NCBI GenBank assembly: GCA_958415665.1
Contig: CATYZK010000008.1
Coordinates: 1 to 64,000 of the forward strand
DNA length: 64,000 nucleotides
Direction: 5' to 3'
From: an uncultured Collinsella sp.
GTDB taxonomy: Bacteria > Actinomycetota > Coriobacteriia > Coriobacteriales > Coriobacteriaceae
Shown: positions 1 through 10,944 of the stretch, piece after piece
Layout: every line of letters starts with the position of its first letter
Position numbering within the stretch: position 1 is the stretch's first letter
Made by a program: the position numbers and the translations under genes
Notes under the pieces: generated by a model
The model's input: only the letters and a program-made list of their open reading frames with translations
Databases searched by the model: none
What the model was told of the DNA's origin: nothing

Positions 1-3309
<3,309 letters not shown>

Positions 3310-3321
3310 GTTGAGCTGTCC

Positions 3322-3406
3322 GGCCGGGGCGGGAGCCGGACACTTTCTCTCGGAAACTGGGCTTCGCGAAGTTTTCCGAGAGAAAGGACCGGCTCCCGCC
3401 CCGGCC
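3322..3406. repeat. Long inverted repeat after carB
   Basis: An 18-bp perfect outer arm (3322-3339 with 3389-3406) and a near-perfect inner arm of about 14 bp (3344-3357 with 3371-3385) form a very stable hairpin, with the small palindrome CTTCGCGAAG near the tip. It begins 12 bases after the carB stop and probably ends the transcript. It has no clear U-tract, and it is much longer than an ordinary intrinsic terminator. It belongs to the set of long inverted repeats scattered over this window. Confidence 0.8.
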
Positions 3407-3410
3407 TGCG

Positions 3411-3842
3411 GTGACTTGGTCGCACCGTGTGCTGCAGAAGGGGCTTTGCGCGATGACTTAGGCTAAAGAGGATGCGGATGTCGAGTGAGGATTTTGTTCC
3501 TTGGGGAGCTTGGATTTGGGCTCTACGTGGGACGGAATCCTCGCTTGTTTTGTTGATGGGACATTTTCCTCGCTCGGTTGCCCACGGACCGTGCGCCCCG
3601 GCTATTGCATCTTCGTGGTGAAGGTCGTCTTGCCGGCGGCGATGTGCACGTGGAGTTGGGTTCGACTGTCGCAGCTGATGAGGACGCCGACTTCGAACGG
3701 GGCTCCCGGATGCCGGGCAAAGCGGAAACCTGTCACCCCGGGCTTCCGCACAGAGTCGATTAGGGGGAGGGACAACCTCGCCCGCGTCGTGCTTGAGATA
3801 GCTTGACAGGAATTATTACGCAAAATCTAAGATGTTTCAAAG
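3411..3842. other. Intergenic stretch with no supported gene
   Basis: No frame here has both a credible start with a ribosome binding site and recognisable protein character. A minus-strand frame ending at 3602 contains a fairly protein-like stretch (HPGAPFEVGVLISCDSRT) but starts only at TTG without a Shine-Dalgarno sequence. It could be a decayed gene or a repeated non-coding element. A TTGACA hexamer at 3803-3808 has no good -10 partner at normal spacing. Confidence 0.4.
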
Positions 3843-3903
3843 ACGCGAAGTAGATGATATATTTTACTTCGCGTTTCCTAATGGTTTTGAATTTTGCGAA
3901 GTA
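3843..3903 (+). promoter_or_regulatory. Candidate operator/promoter of the 3911 ATPase gene
   Basis: The inverted repeat ACGCGAAGTA (3843-3852) / TACTTCGCGT (3865-3874) surrounds a -10-like TATATT at 3858-3863. A third half-site, GCGAAGTA, lies at 3896-3903 just before the start codon. This arrangement suggests a protein-binding site that would block the promoter. What binds it is unknown; autoregulation by the downstream product is a possibility only. Confidence 0.55.
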
Positions 3904-3910
3904 GGTTGCC

Positions 3911-5122
3911 ATGAAACTTATAGATCGCCCGTTCTACATGAGCAAGCTTTCCAAGGTGGCAGGTACGCCTGATATCAAGGTGATCACCGGAATCAGGCGA
4001 TGCGGAAAATCGAAATTGCTTGAGGCGTTTGCCAGCCAACTTCGTTCAAACGACCCCTCGGCCAACGTCATACACGTCAACTTCAATCTACTTGAGTTCG
4101 AGCCGTTGGCGGAATACCATGCGCTGCATACATATATGGAAAAGCACTATATCGAGGGTTGCCGGAATATCGTCATGATCGACGAGGTCCAGATGTGTGA
4201 AGGGTTCGAGCGGGCTATCAACAGTCTTCATGCGTCAGAGAAATATGACATTTACATCACGGGGTCGAATGCCTTTCTTCTCTCAAGCGACCTCTCGACG
4301 TTGTTCACGGGAAGAACGGTGGAGATCGAGGTCTTTCCGTTTTCACTTGCGGAGTTCTCGGCGTATCACGAGATCACTTCTCCAGCCGAGGCCCTTGCTC
4401 GCTATGTCCGCGAGGGAGGAATGCCGGGCTCCTGTATCTACCAGGACGAAAGGATGCGTTTCTCATACATCTCGGATGTGCTTGAGACTCTTATCCTGCG
4501 CGACATCAGACAAAAATATCGTATACGTAATGCGGAGCAGCTTAAACGTTCCTGCGAGTTCCTGATGGATAACGTCGGAAACATCTCTTCTCTCAAGGGG
4601 ATGGCGGCCGAGCTGTCACGAGCGAACCTTAAGATAAGCGACAAGACGCTGGCTGTGTATATCGACTACCTGTGTAATGCGTTTGCGTTCTACCGGTTTC
4701 GTCGCTTTGACGTCTCAGGAAAGAAATGCCTGTCGACGGGAGATAAATACTACCTGGCCGACCATTCGTTTCGCTACGCCGCGCTTGGCACGAAAAAGCT
4801 CGATTTTGGCCATGTTTACGAGAATATGGTGGCAATCGAGCTTATGCGCCGCGGATGGGAGGTCTACGTGGGCGTTCTCTACCAAAAGGAAATAGACTTT
4901 GTCGCCATCAGGCGTGACCGCCGTGTCTATATCCAGGTGAGTGACGACATTTCCCAAGAAGCGACGCTTGAGCGTGAGCTTGATCCGCTGCGACGGATTC
5001 GAGACGCCTATCCCAAGTGCGTCATCGCCCGAACAGGGCACGAAACGACTGACTGGGATGGCATCAAGGTCGTCGACCTGGCACGATGGCTTATGGGTGA
5101 ATCAGGCGAGCTGGCCGTCTAG
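3911..5122 (+). CDS. AAA ATPase with C-terminal DUF4143-type nuclease-like domain
   Basis: Predicted cytoplasmic P-loop ATPase of the AAA_14/DUF4143 group; its cellular role is not established. Walker A is GIRRCGKSKL (residues 27-36), Walker B is IVMIDEVQ with D91/E92, and a sensor-like ITGSNAFLLSS begins near residue 117. The C-terminal part carries YENMVAIELMRRGW followed by EIDFVAIRRDRRVYIQVS, the pattern of the restriction-endonuclease-like fold of DUF4143 proteins. At 403 residues it is the family's usual length. It stands alone between carB and purE, bracketed by long inverted repeats (3322-3406 and 5252-5356), which suggests insertion as a cargo unit. A paralogue with the same opening (MKL-I-R, PDIKVITGIRR) begins at 63702. 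The ATG at 3911 is the natural start. Confidence 0.85.
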   Translation: MKLIDRPFYMSKLSKVAGTPDIKVITGIRRCGKSKLLEAFASQLRSNDPSANVIHVNFNLLEFEPLAEYHALHTYMEKHYIEGCRNIVMIDEVQMCEGFERAINSLHASEKYDIYITGSNAFLLSSDLSTLFTGRTVEIEVFPFSLAEFSAYHEITSPAEALARYVREGGMPGSCIYQDERMRFSYISDVLETLILRDIRQKYRIRNAEQLKRSCEFLMDNVGNISSLKGMAAELSRANLKISDKTLAVYIDYLCNAFAFYRFRRFDVSGKKCLSTGDKYYLADHSFRYAALGTKKLDFGHVYENMVAIELMRRGWEVYVGVLYQKEIDFVAIRRDRRVYIQVSDDISQEATLERELDPLRRIRDAYPKCVIARTGHETTDWDGIKVVDLARWLMGESGELAV

Positions 5123-5251
5123 CACGCGATGGCGCGGGCTGAAACGAACGAGCGAGGATTTCTAAACCCAGTAACGAAACAGCTCACTACCCTCCGTCAA
5201 CCTTCCATTCCAAACCAAATCAGCCAATGTACGTCATGGCAATCCCCGGTA

Positions 5252-5356
5252 GGTCCCCGGGTGCCCCGCGGCGCGCCGGGTTTATTATCTGAGCGACTTT
5301 GCGAAGCAAGGGGAGCGAAGAAATAAACCCGGCGCGCCGCGGGGCACCCGGGGACC
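5252..5356. repeat. Long perfect inverted repeat upstream of purE
   Basis: Arms of about 35 bp (5252-5286 and 5322-5356) pair almost without mismatch. They are very GC-rich in the outer part, around a GGCGCGCC core, and AT-rich near the loop. The 35-base loop includes GCGACTTTGCGAAGC, which resembles the tip of the carB-distal repeat. As RNA it would make a double-stranded stem long enough for RNase III. A -10-like TATACT at 5374-5379, just past the right arm, may serve purE. Confidence 0.85.
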
Positions 5357-5442
5357 GCAGGGACGGGAGCAGCTATACTACTCTCAGTAGTTAAGGGTCG
5401 CGGATTCGCCGCGTCACCGCTCTCAACAGGAGGTCTTTGTTT

Positions 5443-5907
5443 ATGGCAGATCAGAAGCCGGTTGTCGGGATCATCATGGGCTCCAAGTCCGATCTGGGCG
5501 TTATGGAAGGTTGCACCGCCGAGCTCGAGGCGCTGGGCGTGCCCTATGAGCTCGTGATTGCAAGCGCGCACCGCACGCCGGCGAAGGTCCATGAATGGGC
5601 CTCGACTGCTGCCGACCGCGGCATCTAGGTGATTATCGCTGCCGCCGGCAAGGCCGCTCACCGTGGTGGTGTCGTGGCGGCCTTTACGCCGCTGCCGGTC
5701 ATCGGCGTGCCTATGAAGACGAGCGATCTGGGTGGTATGGACTCGCTGCTGTCGATGGTGCAGATGCCTTCGGGCGTGCCCGTGGCCTGCGTTGCCATTA
5801 ACGGTGCCAAGAACGCTGCCATCTACGCCACGCAGATTCTGGGCGCCTGCGACCCCGAGTACCGCAAGGTTATCGAGAAGATGAAGCAGGAGATGGCTGA
5901 CGCCTAA
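5443..5907 (+). pseudogene. purE: PurE (N5-CAIR mutase), interrupted by an in-frame TAG
   Basis: PurE converts N5-carboxyaminoimidazole ribonucleotide to CAIR in purine synthesis. Frame, motifs and total length (about 155 residues) are all those of an intact PurE: GIIMGSKSDL at the start, the catalytic SAHRTP, VIGVPMKTSDLGGMDSLL, and VQMPSGVPVACVAINGAKNAA. An amber codon at 5626-5628 falls between ADRGI and VIIAAAGKAAH, where relatives usually have K, R or Q, so one base change from AAG or CAG would explain it. No frameshift is present. AGGAGG at 5428-5433 supports ATG 5443. The codon after TAG is GTG, so a separate downstream fragment could in principle restart. It may be a true pseudogene, a sequencing error, or a readthrough case. 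Confidence 0.85.
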
Positions 5908-5943
5908 GCGCCCTGCCAGTTCATTTGCAGCATAAGGAGAGCC

Positions 5944-6942
5944 ATGTCCGACTATCAGGGAAAGCGTTTTTCGGCTTCTCGGATTCCCGATCCAGCCAAG
6001 TCGGGAGCAGCCCGCGCGCCGCAGCAGGGTCGGACATCCTCTCCTCAGCAGTCGCGCGCGCCGCGCCCCGTGACGCCGGCGAAGCACCGCCGTCAGGATA
6101 CGCCTGCTGCATATCGCCCTTCGTCATACAGTACGGCCAAGAAGTCACCTCGCTCTTCGGCGCATACCGCGCCATCGAGCTACGTTGAGCCGCCGCGTAA
6201 AAAGCGCCACTCCGTCATCCCCATCTTGCTCATCATTATCGGCATCGGCCTCATCGTTGCTGCGGCCGCCATCTTTATCAACGCGCAGATTGGCTACAAG
6301 CAGGCGAGCGAGTCGTATCAGAAGATCGAAAAGCAATATGTGAGCGACAAGGACGCCAGCGGCGTGCCGACTATCGACTTCAATGCGCTCGCTCAGACAA
6401 ATCCCGAGGTTGTGGGCTGGATTTACGCACCCGGCACCAACATCAACTACCCTGTGGTGCAGACCAACAACAACTCCAAGTACCTCAATACGCTGTTCGA
6501 CGGTACGGCCAATGCCTCGGGAGCCATCTTCTTGGATAGCGACGATACCGCGCCGGGCATGGTGGATCAGCAGACCACGATTTACGGCCATCACATGAAC
6601 GACGGGTCGATGTTCAACGTGATTTCGGACACGACCGATCAGGCGACGTTCGACAGCATGGAATACGTGTACTACATCACGCGCGATGTGACGTATAAGC
6701 TGCGCCCGCTTGCGACCAAGGTGGTCGAGGACACGTATGCCAAGGCGCGCACGCCCAACTTTGAGGGCGATGACGGACTGAAGAATTACCTGTCCGAGAT
6801 GCTCGACGGTGCCTCTGCCGTGGCGAGCGACGCGACCGATCGTGCTGCTTCGGCAACCAAGGTCGTAACGCTTGTGACCTGCCGCTCGCTGTCATTTAGC
6901 AATACGCGCGCCGTCATGGTACTCACGCCGGTCGAGGAATAA
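5944..6942 (+). CDS. Class B-type sortase
   Basis: Membrane-anchored transpeptidase that links secreted proteins to cell wall or to each other at a sorting motif. The first 90 or so residues are a basic, Pro/Ser/Ala-rich cytoplasmic tail, followed by a single membrane segment (IPILLIIIGIGLIVAAAAIF). The extracytoplasmic catalytic domain has the class B features: WIYAPGTNINYPVVQ, the YGHHMNDGSMF histidine motif (His216), TLVTCRS (Cys313) and NTR (Arg322). Start at 5944 follows AAGGAGAGCC. No pilin or substrate gene is adjacent. The three LxxTGD proteins at 36-47 kb are possible substrates, though class B enzymes often prefer other motifs. It lies 36 bases after purE. Confidence 0.9.
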   Translation: MSDYQGKRFSASRIPDPAKSGAARAPQQGRTSSPQQSRAPRPVTPAKHRRQDTPAAYRPSSYSTAKKSPRSSAHTAPSSYVEPPRKKRHSVIPILLIIIGIGLIVAAAAIFINAQIGYKQASESYQKIEKQYVSDKDASGVPTIDFNALAQTNPEVVGWIYAPGTNINYPVVQTNNNSKYLNTLFDGTANASGAIFLDSDDTAPGMVDQQTTIYGHHMNDGSMFNVISDTTDQATFDSMEYVYYITRDVTYKLRPLATKVVEDTYAKARTPNFEGDDGLKNYLSEMLDGASAVASDATDRAASATKVVTLVTCRSLSFSNTRAVMVLTPVEE

Positions 6943-6962
6943 ATTATCTGGGACAGGAAGTG

Positions 6963-7073
6963 GGGTAGTCTTTTTGGGACGGGGCTCTTTTAGCTGCCCC
7001 GCCATTAATCGGCCAAACCGTTCGTGTTATCTGTCGGGGTAGCTAAAAGAACCCCGTCCCAAAAAGACTACCC
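6963..7073. repeat. Long inverted repeat between sortase and moaE-like gene
   Basis: Arms 6963-7001 and 7035-7073 pair over 39 positions with two mismatches, including the block GTCTTTTTGGGACGGGG and TCTTTTAGCT. The loop is about 33 bases. Its arms are unrelated in sequence to the repeats at 3322 and 5252, but the architecture and the position just after a stop codon are the same. Confidence 0.85.
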
Positions 7074-7095
7074 TGGAAAATCAGAGGGAGAAATA

Positions 7096-7512
7096 ATGCT
7101 TGAGAGTGGCAAATCGATGCCTTCGGTTGATGCTTGGCTGCGCGAGGCCAAGGCCGATGCTTCGGCGGCTGGCTGTGGGATGTACCTGACACACAACGGC
7201 GTGGTGCGTGCGACGCCTAAGTCCGAGGTGCGTGGGGTCGAGACAGATGGTGTGGCGCCTGGACATAAGGTGGGCGGCATGGTCTTTGACTACGATGCCG
7301 AAAAGGTGCAGGCCGCTATCGAGGCAACGCGCGCGATGCCGGGTATCGGCTATGTGCGCGTGTGGCTGGCGAGCGGCGAGCTTACCGTGGGCGACGACAT
7401 CATGCTCGTGCTCATTGGCGGGGACATTCGCCCGCATGTGGTCGATGCGCTGCAGGCGCTCGTCGGTACCATCAAGAACGAGTGCGTGAGTGAGGTCGAG
7501 CGCGAGGCATAG
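7096..7512 (+). CDS. MoaE-like protein (molybdopterin synthase large-subunit family)
   Basis: The 138-residue protein has the MoaE pattern: a short HNGVVR-type strand, VGGMVFDYDAEKVQAAIE, YVRVWLASGELTVGDDIMLVLIGG, and a closing helix (VVDALQALVGTIKNE). True MoaE joins MoaD to put sulfur on precursor Z, using lysines in a C-terminal PIWKKE-like tail. Here the chain ends NECVSEVEREA and lacks that tail, so catalytic activity is doubtful. GAGGGAGA just upstream supports ATG 7096 rather than earlier starts that lie inside the inverted repeat. No other molybdenum-cofactor genes are in the window. Confidence 0.7.
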   Translation: MLESGKSMPSVDAWLREAKADASAAGCGMYLTHNGVVRATPKSEVRGVETDGVAPGHKVGGMVFDYDAEKVQAAIEATRAMPGIGYVRVWLASGELTVGDDIMLVLIGGDIRPHVVDALQALVGTIKNECVSEVEREA

Positions 7513-7542
7513 GCTTCGCGTCGATAGAAGGCTCGTTTACAA

Positions 7543-7581
7543 AAAATGCCCGCCGGTACGTGTGATACCGGCGGGCATTTT
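7543..7581. terminator. Bidirectional intrinsic terminator
   Basis: A 16-bp perfect stem, AAAATGCCCGCCGGTA with its complement TACCGGCGGGCATTTT, and a 7-base loop lie between two convergent genes. T-runs lie at the base on both strands. Confidence 0.9.
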
Positions 7582-7602
7582 GCGTTTTGGGCGCGCTGGA
7601 CG

Positions 7603-8832
7603 CTACACGCGCGTCGCATCCTTGGGGCTCATGGTCATGCTCTGGAAGCGGTTCTCCATGTAGTCGTTATCGAAGTACTTGCCATAGAACTGCGCGACGG
7701 GAATATCGGGCTCCGTGCCGTTGACGCGCTGATACCAATAATCGAGCGACTGCAGCGTCATGACACCGTCGACCAGCATAATGATGGTGAAGATGACGGT
7801 TGCCGAGTAGCGGCTCTTCCACGGAATCATGTTGATGAGTTTGAGCAGCCTCGGCAGCAGCAGCTTGATCCAGATAAGGCCACCCAGGCCCCACAGGCAG
7901 GCAAAGCCCGTGCAGGTGCGGCCGCCCGTAAGGACGGCGAGTGGGTCGGGCATGCCAAACAGCTTCATGTGCGAGTAGCTCCATGAGACCACGCCAAATG
8001 AGGTCTGCATAAACCAGCCCACGAACACCTCAAAGCTCGCGCCGAGCACAGCGCTTACCAGGAAAATGATGATGGGGTTCTTTTTATAGAAGCGGTTGAG
8101 CACCATGGTCATGAGTACGGCGCCAAAGCCATAGATGGGGCTGAAGGGACCAAACAGCATGCCGGCGCGGTTCTGGTAGACGCCCGGGTCGTCGACCGTC
8201 ATATGCCAGATGTCCTCGGCGATCAGACCGAGTATGCAGCAGACGAAGAATACCCAGAACAGGTTGAAGTAGTTGAGCTTGATGTAGCCCTCGCCGGTCT
8301 CGTCGCGACCGAGCATGCCCTCGGCGGCGGCGTCACGGTCGAGCATCTCCTGCAGGCGGCGCTGCAGTTCGCGCTCCTGGCGCAGCGTGGGGTCGACGGT
8401 GGCCGAAAGCGCAATGAGGATGCCGAGCTGGATCGCGGGGCGCAGTAGGAAGGGCCCGATACCCTGGAGCATCACGTCGACCAAAAGTTCGACGACGGTG
8501 AATGCAATAAGGATATAGGACAGACGGGCGGCATTGCGGCGCTGGTTTTTGATAAGGTCCAGGCCAAAGATGATTAGGATGACGGCACTTGCCGCAGAGA
8601 GCATGATGCCGGCGACGATAAGGCCGACCGCGACGAGTGTGTTGTCGCCGAGCTTGGCGGCGGCGTTACCGTTGATGAGCGCGGTGATGACCTGCCACAT
8701 AAAGGCGCCGACTGACGGGAGCGTTCCCACGCCGGACAGGATGCACAGGACGGCGTACACCTTAATGATGAGCGGGATCTTCTTGACCTCCGTGGCGCTG
8801 GGGACGCTGGGGTCGAGTTCGTTTCGATCCAT
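7603..8832 (-). CDS. Putative ABC transporter permease family membrane protein (CmpB-like)
   Basis: A 409-residue multi-pass membrane protein. The N-terminal half has about four hydrophobic segments and a short charged cytoplasmic loop (RQERELQRRLQEMLDRD). The C-terminal half carries the signature of the 'putative ABC transporter permease' family: LNYFNLFWVFFVCCILGLIAED, QNRAGMLFGPFSPIYGFGA, then further helices and FEVFVGWFMQTSFG. Family members have no proven function, and no ATPase partner is nearby. AGAAAGG precedes the ATG at 8832. It is divergent from purF and ends against a shared terminator with the MoaE-like gene. Confidence 0.75.
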   Translation of the reverse strand: MDRNELDPSVPSATEVKKIPLIIKVYAVLCILSGVGTLPSVGAFMWQVITALINGNAAAKLGDNTLVAVGLIVAGIMLSAASAVILIIFGLDLIKNQRRNAARLSYILIAFTVVELLVDVMLQGIGPFLLRPAIQLGILIALSATVDPTLRQERELQRRLQEMLDRDAAAEGMLGRDETGEGYIKLNYFNLFWVFFVCCILGLIAEDIWHMTVDDPGVYQNRAGMLFGPFSPIYGFGAVLMTMVLNRFYKKNPIIIFLVSAVLGASFEVFVGWFMQTSFGVVSWSYSHMKLFGMPDPLAVLTGGRTCTGFACLWGLGGLIWIKLLLPRLLKLINMIPWKSRYSATVIFTIIMLVDGVMTLQSLDYWYQRVNGTEPDIPVAQFYGKYFDNDYMENRFQSMTMSPKDATRV

Positions 8833-9046
8833 ACAGAACCTTTCTCGCTTTGTTGTAGGTTATAAGGATACGCCGCCGACCTGCCAAAAGACAGGACGAA
8901 CGTCCCAATTGCAACTTTGTAATCCCCAACGGTGGACGCGGCGGCCATCTGGGGCGCGGGCGCTTGCACTGGACAGACCGATAAAATGTTTGGCCGCAAA
9001 ACGGATTATTAGCTCGGTGGGCTTTTAAAAAGCGCTGCTCATGCGC

Positions 9047-9075
9047 TGGGGAGCGCGTCGCGCCGTGCGTATAAT
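9047..9075 (+). promoter_or_regulatory. Candidate purF promoter
   Basis: A perfect TATAAT (9070-9075) lies 41 bases before the purF ATG. The -35 region (around 9047-9052, TGGGGA) is a poor match, so activation or an unusual sigma contact is possible. No purine riboswitch fold was recognised in the leader. Confidence 0.5.
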
Positions 9076-9116
9076 AAGGCGGGTAACGCCAAAATACGAG
9101 GCTCTGAGGGGATGCC

Positions 9117-10787
9117 ATGTCTCAAGAAACCATCCGCGCGGCCGAGCGTGCCGCGGGACAGGTGAACGCCATGTCGACGTATGATCCGGACTCTGACCAG
9201 CTGCATGAGGAATGCGGCGTTTTTGGTGTCTGGGCGCCCGATCGCGACGTGGCTCGACTGACGTACTTTGGCCTGCGTGCACTGCAGCACCGTGGCCAAG
9301 AATCGGCGGGAATCGCTGTTGGTGACGGCGGTACGGTTATGGTCCGCAAGGATCTGGGCCTGCTCGACCGCGTGTTCTCCAATGCCGACTTGTCGACGCT
9401 CTCCGGTCAGCTGGCCGTGGGTCATGTGCGCTACGGCACCGCCGGCGCCAAGAGCTGGGAAGCCTCTCAGCCGCACCTCTCTACCATCAATAGTGTCATT
9501 ATCGCGCTCGCGCACAACGGCACCCTCGTCAACACCGACGAGCTGCGTCGCCAGCTGATCGAGCTGGGCGTGCCGTTCCTCTCCAACTCGGATTCCGAGG
9601 TCGCGACCAAACTCATCGGCTACTTTACTCAGCGTACAGGCCATCTGCGCGAGGGCATTCGCAAGACCATGGAGCTCGTGCGCGGCGGCTACGCCATGAC
9701 GCTCATCAACGAGCAGGCGCTCTACGCATTCCGCGATCCGCACGGCATTCGCCCGCTCGTGCTGGGCAAGCTGGTGGACGAGGGCCTGGACCAGGCCGAT
9801 GCCGCATCCGTTTCGCAGCTGCCGTCGCAGGACGGCGCCGCGACGGTCGACGCCACCACCCATGTCACCCGCGCCGGTGGCTGGGTCGTTGCCTCCGAGA
9901 CTTGCGCGCTCGATATCGTGGGCGCCGAGTACGTCCGCGACGTCCGTCCCGGTGAGATTTTGCGCATCAGCGCCGAGGGCCTTGTGTCCGAGCAGGGCGT
10001 GCCCGCAGCCGACGAGCCTGCCAACTGCATCTTTGAGCAGGTCTACTTTGCCCGCCCCGACTCCATCATGAACGGCAAGAGCGTCTACGCCTGCCGCTAC
10101 GACATGGGTCGTCAACTGGCACACGAAGAGCCCGTCGAGGCCGACCTGGTCATCGGCGTGCCCGACTCCGGTCTGCCGCCCGCGGAGGGATATTCGCACG
10201 AGAGCGGTATTCCCTTTGGCGAGGGCCTCATCAAGAACCGTTACGTGGGCCGTACGTTTATCGAGCCTACGCAAGAGTTGCGCGCCATGGGCGTGCGTAT
10301 GAAGCTCAACCCGCTGCGCGACAACATCGAGGGCAAGCGCCTGGTCGTCATCGACGACTCCATCGTCCGCGGCACCACCATGGTGCAGCTCGTCAAGATG
10401 CTGCGCAACGCCGGCGCCAAGGAGATTCACATTCGCATCAACTCGCCCGAGGTCATCTGGCCGTGCTTCTACGGCATCGATACCGACGTGCAGTCGCAGC
10501 TCATCAGCGCCAACAAGACGGTTGACGAGATCTGCGAGTACATTGGCGCCGATTCGCTGGCCTTCCTTTCGGTCGAGGGCCTGCTGAAGGTCATGCCCAA
10601 GGGCGGCTACTGCGATGCGTGCTTTACCGGCCGCTACCCCGTGGCGATTCCCGAGAGCTTTGGCCGCGACAAGTTCATGGAGGGCTTTAAGCCCCGCAAC
10701 CTGGACAAGCCGCTGCACTTTGACGACGACGCCGTGGTCGAGAAATACGTCGATCGCAGCTGGGAAGAGGAGCACGGCGAGGCCTAA
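9117..10787 (+). CDS. purF: Amidophosphoribosyltransferase
   Basis: First committed step of purine synthesis: PRPP plus glutamine gives phosphoribosylamine. The Ntn-type glutaminase nucleophile is the Cys of EECGVFG (Cys33), exposed by removal of a propeptide. RALQHRGQESAGIA and the PRPP loop VVIDDSIVRGTTM are intact. CDACFTGRYP near the C-terminus indicates the iron-sulfur-containing Bacillus-type enzyme. At 556 residues it is longer than usual because of insertions and the N-terminus. ATG 9117 (GAGGGG upstream) gives a 32-residue propeptide. Starting at Met19 (9171) would give 14, closer to the family norm, but with a weaker ribosome site. It is followed by a hairpin and then purM-purN. Confidence 0.96.
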   Translation: MSQETIRAAERAAGQVNAMSTYDPDSDQLHEECGVFGVWAPDRDVARLTYFGLRALQHRGQESAGIAVGDGGTVMVRKDLGLLDRVFSNADLSTLSGQLAVGHVRYGTAGAKSWEASQPHLSTINSVIIALAHNGTLVNTDELRRQLIELGVPFLSNSDSEVATKLIGYFTQRTGHLREGIRKTMELVRGGYAMTLINEQALYAFRDPHGIRPLVLGKLVDEGLDQADAASVSQLPSQDGAATVDATTHVTRAGGWVVASETCALDIVGAEYVRDVRPGEILRISAEGLVSEQGVPAADEPANCIFEQVYFARPDSIMNGKSVYACRYDMGRQLAHEEPVEADLVIGVPDSGLPPAEGYSHESGIPFGEGLIKNRYVGRTFIEPTQELRAMGVRMKLNPLRDNIEGKRLVVIDDSIVRGTTMVQLVKMLRNAGAKEIHIRINSPEVIWPCFYGIDTDVQSQLISANKTVDEICEYIGADSLAFLSVEGLLKVMPKGGYCDACFTGRYPVAIPESFGRDKFMEGFKPRNLDKPLHFDDDAVVEKYVDRSWEEEHGEA

Positions 10788-10826
10788 AACCTGCCAAAAA
10801 GGGACAGGTTTATTTTGGCAGGTTTT
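10788..10826 (+). terminator. Hairpin after purF
   Basis: A 12-bp perfect stem AACCTGCCAAAA / TTTTGGCAGGTT starts right after the purF stop and ends in TT. The loop holds GGGACAGG. Related words (GGTTTATTTTGG, CCTGCCAAAATAAAC) recur at 49.9-50.1 kb, so this is probably both a terminator and a member of a small dispersed repeat family. Confidence 0.75.
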
Positions 10827-10944
10827 ACCTGCGGTTTTGTTGATTGAGCGGTGTGTGCTGTTATGACACGCGCCGAAATGAACGCAACTATGAGCACCGT
10901 TTGCCGCCCCGCGCGGTGAACGGTAGTGGGAGAGGAAGGCTCAG

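Noticed and set aside
3602..3823. Minus-strand 73-codon frame between carB and the ATPase gene
   Set aside because: It starts at TTG without a ribosome binding site. Part of it looks protein-like, but this is not enough to call a gene.
9039..10775. 578-codon minus-strand frame opposite purF
   Set aside because: Antisense shadow; purF motifs on the plus strand are complete.
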